A DNA stretch of 64,000 nt from Candidatus Sulfotelmatobacter sp. GTDB taxonomy: Bacteria > Acidobacteriota > Terriglobia > Terriglobales > Acidobacteriaceae. Positions 9,265-19,168 of this stretch are shown piece by piece (position 1 is the first letter of the stretch; each line of letters begins with the position of its first letter). The position numbers and the translations under genes are program-made. Under the pieces are notes generated by a model. The model was not told the DNA's origin and ran no database searches. It saw only the letters and a program-made list of their open reading frames with translations. The stretch spans positions 1 to 64,000 of the forward strand of contig JASHOH010000117.1 in the NCBI GenBank assembly GCA_030041215.1, given 5' to 3'.

Positions 9265-12141
9265 ATGAGTAAGGTTCGCATCAACGATCTTGCCCGAGAG
9301 CTGGAAGTCAAGAGCAAAGCCATTCTTGACGCACTCCCGCACGTGGGGATCACGGAAAAAAAGACCCACTCCAGTTCTCTGGAAGAACACGAAGCGGAGA
9401 AGGTGCGCGCGTATCTTCGCTCCGCAGGCGAGGGTTCGGCTTCGGCTGGTAAGTCCGCTTCGCGCGCCGCTCGCGGCGAAGAGGAAATCAAGACCAAAAT
9501 TGACTTGTCGCACATTACCCGTCCGGGCGATGTGCTGAAGGCGATCACGCAGCGCAAGGAAGCTGTAGCTGCGCCAGCGGCAGCGCCACGCGCGGCAGCC
9601 CCGGCCCACCCGGTCGTGGAAAAACCGGTTGCGCCTCCTCCGGCAGAAAGAGTTACGCCTCCAGCGGTCATGCGTCCGGCGGCAGCGCCACCCGCTCCGA
9701 AGCCGGTTGTGGCGGCATCAGCCGCGCCGCCTGCTCCTGCTCCTGCGCGCCCTGTGGTTGCACCGCCGGCTCCAGTCCCGGTTGCGCCGCCGCCTAGCGC
9801 AGTGCGTTCGGCAACACCTCCGCCGCCCCCAGTACAAGCGCCTTCCGTTGCCGTGCCAGCAGTGTCGGCCAGTTCTGCACAGGCTGCGACCGCCGTGCCA
9901 AAGCCGGCAGCCCCGCCAGCGGCGCCACGCATCATCATTCCGCAAACCGGCCCGCGGCCAGTTTATAAGGCTCCAACGCAGGCTACAGCGAGTGTTCAAC
10001 CTGGGGTTCCAATCGGCGGCGCGCGACCGGCTCCAGGACGCCCGGTACCCGGCCAGCCAATTTTCCAGCGTCGGCCGCCCGCCGCGAGCGGAGCGCCCAC
10101 GGCGCGTCCGCCGTTGCGTCCGGGCGAGCGCCGGCCGATGCATCCTACGCGCCAGGCGCCCGCAGGAGCAAGGCCTTTGGGCGTGGGTCCGGCGCTGCCG
10201 CCGCCTGGAACCACACGGCCCGGAGGACGTCCCGGTGCGCCCGCGCGGAGGCCCGGCCAGCGCTACGTGCCACGCGGCGTAAAAGAAGGCCCGATGAAGG
10301 GCTATACGCCGCCGCCGCGCATGGTGGTGTCCAATGAGCCGCTGCCCATCACGCGCAGCATCACGATCACCGAAGGCATCAGCGTAAAAGATCTCGCAGA
10401 AAAGCTTGCTATCCGCGCGAAAGACTTGATTTCGCGTTTACTGCTGCGCGGTGTTTTCGCAACAATTAACCAGACTTTGGATGCGGACCTCGCCAGCGAA
10501 ATGGCACGGTTCTTCGGGGCTGAGACGAACGTCATAACGTTCGAGGAGCAGACAGCAAAAGAAATCGACGCTGCCGTTGCCGGCGAGGAAGCAGCGCCCG
10601 AAACATCAGTCCGACCGCCTGTGGTCACGATCATGGGTCACGTCGATCATGGCAAGACAACGCTGCTCGATGCGATTCGTTCCACCAATGTGGCCGAGGG
10701 CGAAGCTGGAGGCATCACGCAGCACATCGGCGCGTACAAAGTTCGCATTGCCGACAAAGATTCTCCAGCTTACGGGCGCGAGATCGTGTTTCTCGATACC
10801 CCGGGTCACGAGGCATTCACGCGCATGCGCTCGCGCGGAGCCAAAGCCACCGACATCGTCGTTCTCGTCGTTGCGGCCGACGATGGAGTCATGCCGCAGA
10901 CACTGGAAGCTATCGACCATGCGCACGCCGCCGAAGTTCCGATCATCGTCGCCGTTAACAAGATCGATAAACCGGACGCTATGCCTGATCGCGTAAAGAA
11001 GCAACTCGCCGATCGTGGTCTGGTTCCGGAAGAGTGGGGCGGCAAAACAGTTTTCGTCGACGTTTCGGCCAAGCAGAAGACGAACCTCAACCTCTTACTG
11101 GAAATGATCTGCCTGGTTGCCGATCTCGCCGAACTGAAAGCCACCCCCGAGCGCGCTGCAACCGGGGTCGTACTCGAGGCAAAACTCGATCGCGGCCGAG
11201 GCCCGGTCGCCACGGTACTTGTGCAGAATGGAACGCTCAACGCCGGCGATAACTTTGTGGTCGGCAATGTCTACGGCAAAGTGCGGGCGATGTTCGACGA
11301 TCGCGGAAACCAGTTGCAGACTGCGCCGCCTTCGACTCCGGTCGAAATTCTCGGTATGGAGGCGTTGCCTCAGGCGGGAGATCAGTTTGTGGTGGTCGCC
11401 GACCGCGACAAAGCCCGCGGCATCTCCGAATACCGCGAGCAGAAGGCCCGTGAAGCGGCGCTCGCCAAGAGTTCCCGCGTTTCTTTGGAAGGTTTGGCCG
11501 AGCAGGTCAAATCTGCGGGCACGAAAGAGTTGAACGTCATTCTCAAGGGCGACGTGCAGGGATCAGTCGAAGTGATCACTGATCTGCTCAGCAAGCTTTC
11601 CAATGAGAAAGTGAGACTGAAGCTGCTGCGCTCAGGCGTAGGCGCGATTACCGAAACCGACGTTCTGCTCGCCTCGGCATCGAACGCCATCATCATCGGC
11701 TTCAATGTGCGGCCTGAGCGCAAGGCGCAAGAGCTGGCCGAGCAGGAAAAAGTCGACATCCGACTGCACTCGATCATTTACGAGTTGCAGGACGAGATCA
11801 AGCGCGCCATGAGCGGCCTGCTCGAACCGACGTTCAAAGAACACTATCAGGGCCGCGCCGAGGTGCTGAACACCTTCCGCATTCCGAAGGTTGGAACCGT
11901 CGCCGGCTGCCGTGTGATCGATGGCTTGATCAAGCGCGATTCCGAAGTCCGGCTGCTGCGCGACAACGTGCAGGTTTTCAAGGGCAAAGTGGCTTCGCTG
12001 CGGCGCTTCAAAGAGGACGCCAAAGAAGTCCACAACGGCATGGAGTGCGGCATCGCGATCGCGAATTATGGCGATATCAAAATCGGCGACGTGATCGAAG
12101 CCTTTGTCACAGAGAGAATTGCGGCGGAAGTGATTGCATAA
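9265..12141 (+). CDS. infB: Translation initiation factor IF-2
   Basis: GTPase that brings fMet-tRNA to the 30S subunit and promotes subunit joining. Full length, 958 residues. N-terminal InfB_N motif ([20 protein letters not shown]), then a long Pro/Ala-rich low-complexity linker (about residues 95-355), a second N2-type domain ([20 protein letters not shown]), G domain with [11 protein letters not shown] (from residue 458), DTPGHEAF and NKIDKP, and the C-terminal tRNA-binding domains. A 99-base gap follows nusA; it contains a 17-codon ORF at 9168-9218 of doubtful meaning and no ylxR-type gene, which often sits here. Confidence 0.97.
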   Translation: MSKVRINDLARELEVKSKAILDALPHVGITEKKTHSSSLEEHEAEKVRAYLRSAGEGSASAGKSASRAARGEEEIKTKIDLSHITRPGDVLKAITQRKEAVAAPAAAPRAAAPAHPVVEKPVAPPPAERVTPPAVMRPAAAPPAPKPVVAASAAPPAPAPARPVVAPPAPVPVAPPPSAVRSATPPPPPVQAPSVAVPAVSASSAQAATAVPKPAAPPAAPRIIIPQTGPRPVYKAPTQATASVQPGVPIGGARPAPGRPVPGQPIFQRRPPAASGAPTARPPLRPGERRPMHPTRQAPAGARPLGVGPALPPPGTTRPGGRPGAPARRPGQRYVPRGVKEGPMKGYTPPPRMVVSNEPLPITRSITITEGISVKDLAEKLAIRAKDLISRLLLRGVFATINQTLDADLASEMARFFGAETNVITFEEQTAKEIDAAVAGEEAAPETSVRPPVVTIMGHVDHGKTTLLDAIRSTNVAEGEAGGITQHIGAYKVRIADKDSPAYGREIVFLDTPGHEAFTRMRSRGAKATDIVVLVVAADDGVMPQTLEAIDHAHAAEVPIIVAVNKIDKPDAMPDRVKKQLADRGLVPEEWGGKTVFVDVSAKQKTNLNLLLEMICLVADLAELKATPERAATGVVLEAKLDRGRGPVATVLVQNGTLNAGDNFVVGNVYGKVRAMFDDRGNQLQTAPPSTPVEILGMEALPQAGDQFVVVADRDKARGISEYREQKAREAALAKSSRVSLEGLAEQVKSAGTKELNVILKGDVQGSVEVITDLLSKLSNEKVRLKLLRSGVGAITETDVLLASASNAIIIGFNVRPERKAQELAEQEKVDIRLHSIIYELQDEIKRAMSGLLEPTFKEHYQGRAEVLNTFRIPKVGTVAGCRVIDGLIKRDSEVRLLRDNVQVFKGKVASLRRFKEDAKEVHNGMECGIAIANYGDIKIGDVIEAFVTERIAAEVIA

Positions 12142-12149
12142 GAGCTCCC

Positions 12150-12218
12150 AGCCGTCAGCTCTCAGCTTTCAGCAGAGCGCGAACATCTGTCGGCTGATAG
12201 CTGAAAGCTCACAGCTGG
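12150..12218. repeat. CAGCTNTCAGCTTTCAGC inverted repeat
   Basis: Left arm GTCAGCTCTCAGCTTTCAGC and right arm GCTGATAGCTGAAAGCTCAC, about 27 bases apart, form a long imperfect stem-loop between infB and the DUF503 gene; the right arm ends against the next start codon. A fragment of the same motif (GAGAGCTGAAAGCTGC) is at about 17461-17476. Confidence 0.65.
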
Positions 12219-12219
12219 C

Positions 12220-12507
12220 ATGATTGCCTCCCTTACCCTCGAACTCCACATTGAAGCGGCGCAATCGCTCAAAGACAAACGCCAGGTGGTTCGCAGCCTC
12301 AAAGACCGCCTCCGCGCCAGCTTCAACGTTTCGGTCGCTGAAATCGAACCGAGCAACCTGTGGAATCGCGCAACCATTGGCGTGGTTGCCATCTCCGACT
12401 CGCGCGATTATCTCGAGGGATTGATGAAGAATGTTGAACGGCAGGCCACCCGTATCGCAAACAACCACGGTGCGCAAGTTGCCGATTGCTTCGTTGAGTT
12501 CATGTAG
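12220..12507 (+). CDS. DUF503 (YlxP-like) family protein
   Basis: 95-residue protein of the DUF503/YlxP family, a small ferredoxin-like fold of unknown function repeatedly found between infB and rbfA, which is its position here. Seen: N-terminal IASLTLELHI, the basic SLKDKRQVVRSLKDRLRASF and NVSVAEIEPSNLWNRATIGV. The surrounding stem-loop repeat touches its start codon. Confidence 0.88.
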   Translation: MIASLTLELHIEAAQSLKDKRQVVRSLKDRLRASFNVSVAEIEPSNLWNRATIGVVAISDSRDYLEGLMKNVERQATRIANNHGAQVADCFVEFM

Positions 12508-12643
12508 GCGGAATTCTCATCTGCTTGTTACCTCTGTACTTACCTCACTTGCTCACAATTGCGCGACAATGGCACTTCTTGGCTGATCACAACCGGGCCT
12601 TTTTCTGATATTCTCATGCGTTTTTACTTTGGGGGTGCAGAAA

Positions 12644-13036
12644 ATGGAACGGCGCGGGGCCAAACATCATCGCGGTCGCTTGGGTGAGGCCCTGCGCGAG
12701 GAGATCGAAACGCTCGTGGAAGGCGAGCTTGCCGATCCACGCATCGGACTGGTTGGCGTAACCGGCGTGATATTGGCTGAAGATGGCCGTTCGGCACAGG
12801 TGCTGGTCGATGTGGAAGGTGACGACCGCGAGGCCGATCGCAGTCTGGAAGGCCTGGAAGCCGCGCGCGAGTATATACGGCACGAGTTGGCATCGCGTTT
12901 GCGTCTGCGACGAGCGCCGGAGTTGATTTTCAGGCTGGATCGATCGGAACGGGAGAGAGCGCGTGTGGAGGAACTGCTCACCCGGACGAAAAAAAGAAAC
13001 AAAACGCCTGCGAACGCCAGCGAGCGGAAGGCTTAG
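12644..13036 (+). CDS. rbfA: 30S ribosome-binding factor A
   Basis: Cold-shock and 16S-processing factor that binds the 30S subunit during maturation. Seen: REEIETLVEGELADPRIGLV, SAQVLVDVEGDDREADRSLE and LASRLRLRRAPELIFRLD, in order across 130 residues. The frame extends five codons further to a TTG at 12629, but ATG at 12644 has a GGGGGTG ribosome-binding site at 12631-12637. The C-terminal Arg/Lys-rich tail is specific to this homologue. nrnA begins two bases after the stop, so the two are probably translationally coupled. Confidence 0.94.
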   Translation: MERRGAKHHRGRLGEALREEIETLVEGELADPRIGLVGVTGVILAEDGRSAQVLVDVEGDDREADRSLEGLEAAREYIRHELASRLRLRRAPELIFRLDRSERERARVEELLTRTKKRNKTPANASERKA

Positions 13037-13038
13037 CG

Positions 13039-13986
13039 ATGCTGCAAGAAGTTCTCCAGCAAATCGAGCAGCGAAACCGGTTCGTGCTCACCTCGCACGC
13101 CCGGCCCGATGGTGACGCCGTCGGCTCGGCGCTGGCCTGCTGCCAGGTTCTGCGTGCATTAGGCAAGCAGGCCGATGTGGTGCTGCACGATGGCGTGCCA
13201 CGCATATATCGCACATTGCCCTTCGCCGACCAGGTCCTGCAGGCGAATAGCGTGGGGCGGGATTATGAGGCTGCGATCATACTTGAATGTGACAGCATTC
13301 ATCGCACCCGGCTGGAGGGCCTGGAGAACCGCTTCCTGATCAACATTGACCACCACATGAGCGGGCGGCCATTCGCTCATGTCAACTGGATCGATCCCCA
13401 CGCAGTGGCCACGGCGGAAATGGTCTTCCGCCTGGCGCGCGAAGCGGGCGCGAAGTGTTCTCCCGAAATCGCCACCTGTCTTTACACCGCTTTGATGACC
13501 GACACGGGTTCTTTCATGTTTCAGGGAACGAATCAGCATACCTTTGCGCTGGCGCGCGAGTTGGTGCTGGCGGGCGCCGATCCATCGCATTGTGCGCGCA
13601 ATATCTATTTTGCCCATTCAATCGCGAAGATGATGCTTCTCGGTGAAGCTCTCCGCAATCTCCACACCAACAACCACGTCGGATGGACGTGGGTGACACT
13701 GCAACAGATGGAGTGCTGCGGCGCGAAAGAAGAAGACTGCGAAGGGCTGGTCAATTACGTCTTATCGATCGGGGAAGTTGAAGTGGCTGCATTCTTCCGC
13801 GAGCTTTCTGATGGCCGCTACCGCGTCAGCTTGCGGAGTAAGGGCAAACTGGATGTCTCGCGCGTGGCAGAGCGCTTCGGCGGCGGCGGGCACGAATGTG
13901 CCAGCGGTTGCGCACTCGATGGGCCGCTAGCTGTAGCCGTGCAACACGTACTCGATTTGCTACACGGTGGACCTTCCATCCAGTAA
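13039..13986 (+). CDS. nrnA: DHH-family oligoribonuclease / pAp phosphatase (NrnA-like)
   Basis: Degrades short RNAs and dephosphorylates pAp in relatives. The DHH domain shows SHARPDGDAVGS (H20, D24, D26) and the IDHH motif (residues 103-106); the DHHA1 domain ends in VAERFGGGGHECASG, the usual substrate-binding Gly-rich loop. The metal-binding position before IDHH reads LECDS rather than the common LDxxD form. 315 residues, normal length. Its place after rbfA is widely conserved, although truB, which commonly follows, is absent. Confidence 0.9.
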   Translation: MLQEVLQQIEQRNRFVLTSHARPDGDAVGSALACCQVLRALGKQADVVLHDGVPRIYRTLPFADQVLQANSVGRDYEAAIILECDSIHRTRLEGLENRFLINIDHHMSGRPFAHVNWIDPHAVATAEMVFRLAREAGAKCSPEIATCLYTALMTDTGSFMFQGTNQHTFALARELVLAGADPSHCARNIYFAHSIAKMMLLGEALRNLHTNNHVGWTWVTLQQMECCGAKEEDCEGLVNYVLSIGEVEVAAFFRELSDGRYRVSLRSKGKLDVSRVAERFGGGGHECASGCALDGPLAVAVQHVLDLLHGGPSIQ

Positions 13987-14034
13987 CCTGCGCAATCACC
14001 GTACTTGAGCTTAAGCCTGCGTACAATCAATCTC

Positions 14035-14286
14035 ATGGACATGGCAACGATAAGACAGCTAGAGGGCTTTTTGGGAGCACTTCTAATTCTGATCGCATAC
14101 GCCGGCCACCAGATGGGATGGATGAATCCCCGCTCGGCTACTTATAACGTTTTGAATGCGGTGGGATCGGCCATTCTGGGCTATATTGCATTTCATCCCT
14201 TCCAGATTGGCTTCGTAATCCTGGAGAGTGTATGGACGCTCATCAGCATATATGCGCTGTTGCGGCCAAGGAGGATTGCTGATTGA
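14035..14286 (+). CDS. CBU_0592-like small membrane protein
   Basis: About 83 residues with three hydrophobic segments and the pattern of the CBU_0592 family (early LLILIAYAGHQMGW, central YNVLNAVGSAILGYIAF, late VILESVWTLISIYALLRP). Function unknown. ATG at 14035 is taken as the start; a TTG at 14005 and an ATG at 14041 are alternatives. It follows nrnA by 48 bases and may be transcribed from the same operon. Confidence 0.6.
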   Translation: MDMATIRQLEGFLGALLILIAYAGHQMGWMNPRSATYNVLNAVGSAILGYIAFHPFQIGFVILESVWTLISIYALLRPRRIAD

Positions 14287-14327
14287 AGATTGCTGGCTTT
14301 TATCGGGCGCAAATCCTCCTCCATGGC

Positions 14328-14373
14328 GTCATCCTGAGCGGAGCCGTTTTTCAGGCGGAGCGAAGGATCTCGC
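14328..14373. repeat. GTCATCCTGAGCG...GCGAAGGATCTCGC repeat
   Basis: Begins GTCATCCTGAGCGGAGCC and ends GGAGCGAAGGATCTCGC, the two halves related as an interrupted inverted repeat (GGAGCC...GGCGGAGC region). Located between the small membrane protein and the glycosyltransferase; related copies at 518, 30763, 46806, 54520 and 54590. Confidence 0.7.
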
Positions 14374-14418
14374 TGCACACAAGCTCCTCATGACGTTTGT
14401 CGTCACAACTCCGGCTCC

Positions 14419-16035
14419 ATGACCAATCGCGCCAGAACTGATGCGTTGCTTCTCGCAGGCTTCTGCGCCTTTCTTTTTCTATATGGCCTTACGCAATTTG
14501 GACTCATCGGAGCCGACGAACCACGCTACGCGCAAGTGGCGCGGGAAATGCTGGAGCGTCACGAGTGGATCACGCCGATCCTGGGTGGCAAGCCATGGCT
14601 GGAAAAGCCGCCGCTCTATTACTGGCAAGCGATCGTCGCTTATAGGATTTTCGACGTCAGCGATTGGGCAGCGCGTCTGCCTTCAGTGATCGACGCCAGC
14701 TTGATGGTTGTAGCTATCTATTTTTTCCTGCGCCGCTTCCGCCGCGGGTTCGAACTGGATGGTGCGCTCATCACCGCCGCGTGTGCCGGCATCATCGCAT
14801 ATGCCCGTGCCGCTTCCACGGACATGGCCCTTACTGCAGCTTTCGCAATTGGAATGCTGGCCTGGTGGGCTTGGCGGGAAAGTGAAGGACGAATCTACCT
14901 TGCAGTGTTCTACGTCTGCATGGCTCTGGGAATGCTTGCCAAAGGGCCGGTAGCACCATTTCTGGCTGCGCTAATCATCGCTGTTTACGCCGCTGCGGTT
15001 CGCGGGTGGAAAGTTGTTGTACGAACGCTCTGGACACCGGGAATCATCTTGTTCTGCGCTATCGCATTTCCGTGGTACGTCGCGGTGCAGGCGCACAATC
15101 CCGCCTTTTTTCACGAGTTCATCGTTCAGCACAACTTCGAGCGCTACTCGCGGAATCTCTATCACCACCCCGAGCCGTTTTGGTATTACCTGCCAGTCAC
15201 GTTGCTGGCTCTGAGTCCGTGGACGGTTTTTGTAATTGCTGCCTTGGTGGAGAGCTTCCGCGGTTGGAGAACCAAAGTTACCCACGCCGAAATCTCGAAT
15301 GAGTTCAGCATCTTTTGCGCCTGCTGGCTGATCGTGCCGGTCATATTTTTCTCGATCTCACAATCGAAACTGCCCGGCTATATTCTGCCTGCGATTCCCG
15401 CGGGCGCGATGTTGCTGGTCGATTATCTCCACCGTCATTTGAAAGACAGCGCGGCACCCACAGTTCCGAAACTGCTAGCCGTGCTGCACGCACTCGTTGC
15501 TTCGGCACCTATTATTCCCGCGCTGCTGATTGCCTACATTTTCCAGCAACATCATCTGCCGAGAGGGAAGCCGATGTTTGTGGCACTCGCCATCGCGTTT
15601 GTGCTGTGCGCAGGAATTGCGCTCACTCTGGTTAAGGCGGGAATGCGAATGCTGCGTTTCGTTACGCTGATTCCGGTAGTCCTGATTGTGGGAGCAGTTT
15701 TGAAACTGGGTTCGACTGATCTAGATCGCACCCTTTCAGCGCGCCCGCTGGTCCAGGAAATTGCGAGCATGGAAACTCACCAGCTGCCATTGGCTGTTTA
15801 TTACCCTCCACGTGAACTCGAATACGGCCTCACGTTCTATCGGAATCAGCCGCCCGCGCACTACGATTGGGGCAACATTCCGCAGCAGGAGCACATTCTC
15901 ATAATCGCCGAACATTCACAGGCGGTGGTTGCGAAGCTGGTGCCCGGCCGACGAACGTCGCTTCTTGGCCATTTTGCACCGCAGCACGTAGATTACTATT
16001 GGGTTGCCGCCGCAGGCTCCTCATCAATGCATTAG
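14419..16035 (+). CDS. ArnT/PMT-type glycosyltransferase (GT39/GT83-like)
   Basis: Integral membrane glycosyltransferase predicted to move a sugar from a polyprenyl-phosphate donor to a lipid or protein on the outer face of the membrane. 538 residues. The first periplasmic loop has IGADEPRYAQVAREMLERHE with the catalytic DE(P) typical of ArnT-like enzymes, followed by GKPWLEKPPLYYWQ. About ten to twelve hydrophobic helices follow, then a soluble C-terminal domain (about 430-538). The acceptor cannot be inferred; no lipid A modification genes are adjacent. Confidence 0.85.
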   Translation: MTNRARTDALLLAGFCAFLFLYGLTQFGLIGADEPRYAQVAREMLERHEWITPILGGKPWLEKPPLYYWQAIVAYRIFDVSDWAARLPSVIDASLMVVAIYFFLRRFRRGFELDGALITAACAGIIAYARAASTDMALTAAFAIGMLAWWAWRESEGRIYLAVFYVCMALGMLAKGPVAPFLAALIIAVYAAAVRGWKVVVRTLWTPGIILFCAIAFPWYVAVQAHNPAFFHEFIVQHNFERYSRNLYHHPEPFWYYLPVTLLALSPWTVFVIAALVESFRGWRTKVTHAEISNEFSIFCACWLIVPVIFFSISQSKLPGYILPAIPAGAMLLVDYLHRHLKDSAAPTVPKLLAVLHALVASAPIIPALLIAYIFQQHHLPRGKPMFVALAIAFVLCAGIALTLVKAGMRMLRFVTLIPVVLIVGAVLKLGSTDLDRTLSARPLVQEIASMETHQLPLAVYYPPRELEYGLTFYRNQPPAHYDWGNIPQQEHILIIAEHSQAVVAKLVPGRRTSLLGHFAPQHVDYYWVAAAGSSSMH

Positions 16036-16146
16036 CACGGTCATCGACTGCCGTTATCGAAGGATGTTCGCCAGTTTGCCTCGCGGCGCTTGAACCCACT
16101 AAACTCTGAATTCTGCCTCCGCGAACGAGTCCGCCCGCTTGTTCGC

Positions 16147-17109
16147 ATGACATGCAGGAGCTCCGTGGAGATTCTCGACCTCAGACACTTTTCATCCGTT
16201 GATTTGCGTCCCCTGCTCGAAGATGAGACACGTGTGTGGGCAACCATGCTCTCGTGGGACTACACCGGATCAGCCGAGATGATCCTGCGCTACGTCGATG
16301 CCAAAATTCTTCCCGGCTACGCCGCCATCGAGCGCGGCCGTATCTTCGGCTACAGCTTTTTCGTTTATGAAGGCAGCAAGGGAGTGGTCGGTGATCTTTT
16401 TGTTGCTAACGGCGACCGGCTCCCCAATGCGCGCGAAGTCGAAATCAAGCTTCTCACGCATGTGATCGAAACCTTGCAACAATCGCCCGGCATTCACCGC
16501 ATCGAAGCGCAGTTGCTGGCGCATGAGGCGGGAAGCGTCGCCCGCCCATTTCTAGATCAAGGATTCCAGCGCCATCCCCGGCTCTTCATGGTTCTTAATT
16601 TGCGCAGCACTGTCTCGCAGGCGCCGGCCGCGCATCCAGATGTCGAAATCCGCCGCTGGTCCGACGCCGACTACCAGCCTGCCGCCGCTGTAATCACTGC
16701 AGCTTATCGCGGCCACGTGGATGCGCAAATCAACGATCAATATCACACGCTGGCCGGCTCGCTGCGATTTTTGAACAACATCGTACGTTTTCCGGGATGC
16801 GGCGTGTTCGATCCGGAATCGTCATATGCGGCGGTGGATCGCAAGGCAAGAAATTTGATCGGCCTAATTTTGTGCTCGCGCGTGCGCGGTGACGTCGGGC
16901 ACGTGACGCAGATATGCGTGCTCCCCGAATATCGCGGACGCGGAATTGGCGAAGCGCTGATGGCGATGACCTCGCAGAACCTCATCAAACGAGGATTCAC
17001 CATGCTGTCGTTAACTGTGACCGAGGCCAATGCGGGTGCGGTCGCTTTGTACCATCGGCTAGGCTTTGAAACGAAGCGGGTGTTCGATGCGTTTGTGTGG
17101 GCAGGATAG
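16147..17109 (+). CDS. GNAT N-acetyltransferase with two GNAT-like halves
   Basis: About 320 residues. The C-terminal half (about 160-320) is a complete GNAT domain with the acetyl-CoA motif VTQICVLPEYRGRGIGEALM and the late TVTEANAGAVALYHRLGFE; the N-terminal half looks like a degenerate second copy. Substrate unknown. The frame is open back to a TTG at 16090. ATG at 16147 is used here; GTG at 16165, with AGGAG at 16156-16160 only four bases ahead, is the main alternative. Confidence 0.78.
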   Translation: MTCRSSVEILDLRHFSSVDLRPLLEDETRVWATMLSWDYTGSAEMILRYVDAKILPGYAAIERGRIFGYSFFVYEGSKGVVGDLFVANGDRLPNAREVEIKLLTHVIETLQQSPGIHRIEAQLLAHEAGSVARPFLDQGFQRHPRLFMVLNLRSTVSQAPAAHPDVEIRRWSDADYQPAAAVITAAYRGHVDAQINDQYHTLAGSLRFLNNIVRFPGCGVFDPESSYAAVDRKARNLIGLILCSRVRGDVGHVTQICVLPEYRGRGIGEALMAMTSQNLIKRGFTMLSLTVTEANAGAVALYHRLGFETKRVFDAFVWAG

Positions 17110-17233
17110 CTGCGAGCCGCGAGCAGACAAACGGTACTTCTGGCATGCTATTTGGAAATTGATTCTCTGGTGGGATGCAGTCAAGAGGTAAGCAAGACTT
17201 GGTGGCTCGAAGCGCGTAGCTCGGCGCTCACAG

Positions 17234-17416
17234 CTATCGTCGTATCAGCCACATCGCCCAACCAGCAAGCAGCGTGCCACCAAGAAACAAGGCAAAGCAA
17301 TAAAGGCCATAGCGAACCATGTCGCGCACAGTGTCGCGGTGAGTGATGCCGAAGACGATCGACGCAAAAAACGCAAAGACAAACGCTGCGCTGAAGTGAG
17401 TAAGCTGGATGGTCAT
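17234..17416 (-). CDS. Small membrane protein, unknown function
   Basis: 60 residues with two hydrophobic helices (MTIQLTHFSAAFVFAFFASI; GLYCFALFLGGTLLAGWAMW) joined by a charged loop THRDTVRDMVRY. A longer frame reaches 17524 but would overlap the neighbouring gene and lacks protein character, so ATG at 17416 is chosen. It lies 61 bases after the DUF6677-like gene on the same strand, and the three minus-strand genes here are probably one transcript. Confidence 0.55.
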   Translation of the reverse strand: MTIQLTHFSAAFVFAFFASIVFGITHRDTVRDMVRYGLYCFALFLGGTLLAGWAMWLIRR

Positions 17417-17477
17417 TGTTGCGTCCCACTTCCAGAGGGTTTGACTGACAAGTGACGGTCGAGAGCTGAAAGCTGCT

Positions 17478-17897
17478 TCATCGTTTCTTCCCAATCGCGA
17501 TGTGATAGGCATCGGCCACGGCAATAAAATTCAGCAGCCCCGCCACAATCATGAACTTTGTCCCGTAGTCGGCCACAGCGAACGCGATCGCACCCTGCCC
17601 CGCATTCATGGCAAGCGTGGCGATATACATACCGCCGGCGCCGAGATCGCCGATGAATCCCAGAATGTCGAGAATGTCGCCGCCGTTGGCCTTATAAATG
17701 TGCCCCTGCATCATCAGGCCGAGAACGAACAGAGTTGTAATCGATATCAAGAGAAGCACGCCGCGAATCCATCGGCGCTGAATGATGTGGCCAAGGCCGG
17801 GTATCAACCACCCGACCGCGGGCGCAATTACCGACATCGTGCTCACAGTCTGCGCTGGCTCGGCAGCTTTAGTTCTCGCTGTATTGGAATTTGCCAT
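17478..17897 (-). CDS. DUF6677/TM2-like membrane protein
   Basis: 139 residues with four hydrophobic segments. The motif PAVGWLIPGLGHIIQRRWIR (about residues 26-45) resembles the TM2/DUF6677 group of small membrane proteins common in acidobacteria; function unknown. The start codon overlaps the last base of the upstream peptidase stop (shared base 17897), which argues for translational coupling. Confidence 0.65.
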   Translation of the reverse strand: MANSNTARTKAAEPAQTVSTMSVIAPAVGWLIPGLGHIIQRRWIRGVLLLISITTLFVLGLMMQGHIYKANGGDILDILGFIGDLGAGGMYIATLAMNAGQGAIAFAVADYGTKFMIVAGLLNFIAVADAYHIAIGKKR

Positions 17898-19063
17898 CAG
17901 ATAATTACGATCTCGCGTTGGATGTTACCGGTGACTTCCGCCGATTTGGCCCGGACCAGCATGTCGACTTCACTGCGCACCCCAAATTCCGGCAGGTAAA
18001 TTCCCGGCTCAATGGAGAAGCAGGAGTTTGGCAGAATCTGCCGCTCATCATGAATCTCCAGATCGTCCATGTTTGCCCCATTGGAATGGACGTCCGTGCC
18101 AATCGAATGTCCGGTCCGGTGAATGAAATATTCCCCATATCCCTTCTGTTTGATGTAATTGCGCGTGGCACGGTCTACTTCCCATCCGGCGATGCGCCGG
18201 CCGGCGCTGACCGCGTCCTTAACCGTCTTCACACCGGCATCGCGCGCGTCGCGCACAATTTCAAAGACTTCGCGCATGCGATCTGACGGCGACTTGCCGA
18301 CAAAACCCACCCAGGTGATGTCGTAATACACCGCGTTCGGAGTATTTTTCTTCGCCCACACGTCAAGCAGCACGAAGTCCCCCTCGCGAATCGGCACGGG
18401 ATGGCTCGCCTGCGGCTCATAATGCGGATTGCCAGCATTTGCATTGACCGCAACGATCGGAGGGTCATCGGTTACCAGATTCTCGCGGAGAAATGCCTCC
18501 ATAAACCACTGCTGAATTCCATGCTCAGTCGTCCCGCCATTGCGAACTCGACGCCCAATTTCTTTGAAAGCGGCAGCCACAATAGAATCCACGCTGTCGC
18601 GAGCGGCAAAATGAGACTTGATCTGCTCCTCGGTCCATGTAGCTTCAAACTGCGCGACCAGATCGGCGGAACTCACGACATTCTTGCCCAATCCACGCAG
18701 CAACTCGATCGTTCCCCCATCAACGAGAGAGATGGTGAACACGATGTTGTTGGGCGAGTACTGCATCGCGATGTCGCGATAAGGCGCGAGTATCGACTTC
18801 AAACTGTCGAACAGTTCCTGCCATCCGGAGTATTGCCGCTTGCTGCCCGGCAGCGAATCGAGATGGCCAGCTTCGATTTTATGGACGAGCTTCAAAGGTT
18901 CGCCCTGCGCGGGTATCAGATAAAACCACCGGCGCGTCACCATCAAATCAGCCGGCAGCCCGAGCACGCGATAGGCGATAGGGTCGCGATGGTGATGGTC
19001 GTAGAAAAGCCAGGCGTCGATGTTGCGCTCGCGCAGTGCAGATTGTATAGCGGCCAGATCCAT
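17897..19063 (-). CDS. M24-family Xaa-Pro type metallopeptidase
   Basis: Creatinase/aminopeptidase-P family. 388 residues with an N-terminal creatinase-like domain (about 1-150) and a C-terminal pita-bread metalloprotease domain. The five metal ligands are visible in order: D in FVLLDVWAKK, D in YYDITWVG, H in IHRTGHSIGTDVHS, E in FSIEPGIYLP and E in VRSEVDMLV. Frame extends to 19144, but ATG at 19063 (MDLAAIQSALRERNIDAWLF) matches the family start. Likely dipeptide or Xaa-Pro substrate; cytoplasmic, no signal peptide. Confidence 0.87.
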   Translation of the reverse strand: MDLAAIQSALRERNIDAWLFYDHHHRDPIAYRVLGLPADLMVTRRWFYLIPAQGEPLKLVHKIEAGHLDSLPGSKRQYSGWQELFDSLKSILAPYRDIAMQYSPNNIVFTISLVDGGTIELLRGLGKNVVSSADLVAQFEATWTEEQIKSHFAARDSVDSIVAAAFKEIGRRVRNGGTTEHGIQQWFMEAFLRENLVTDDPPIVAVNANAGNPHYEPQASHPVPIREGDFVLLDVWAKKNTPNAVYYDITWVGFVGKSPSDRMREVFEIVRDARDAGVKTVKDAVSAGRRIAGWEVDRATRNYIKQKGYGEYFIHRTGHSIGTDVHSNGANMDDLEIHDERQILPNSCFSIEPGIYLPEFGVRSEVDMLVRAKSAEVTGNIQREIVII

Positions 19064-19168
19064 GGGCAAACATCTATTGTAAACAATGGGAAGAGTTTGA
19101 GCGAATTGCGGGCTTGCTAACACGCTGTCTGCCGCGCCGTCCAATCTCGGGTATATATTTTCAAAGAA

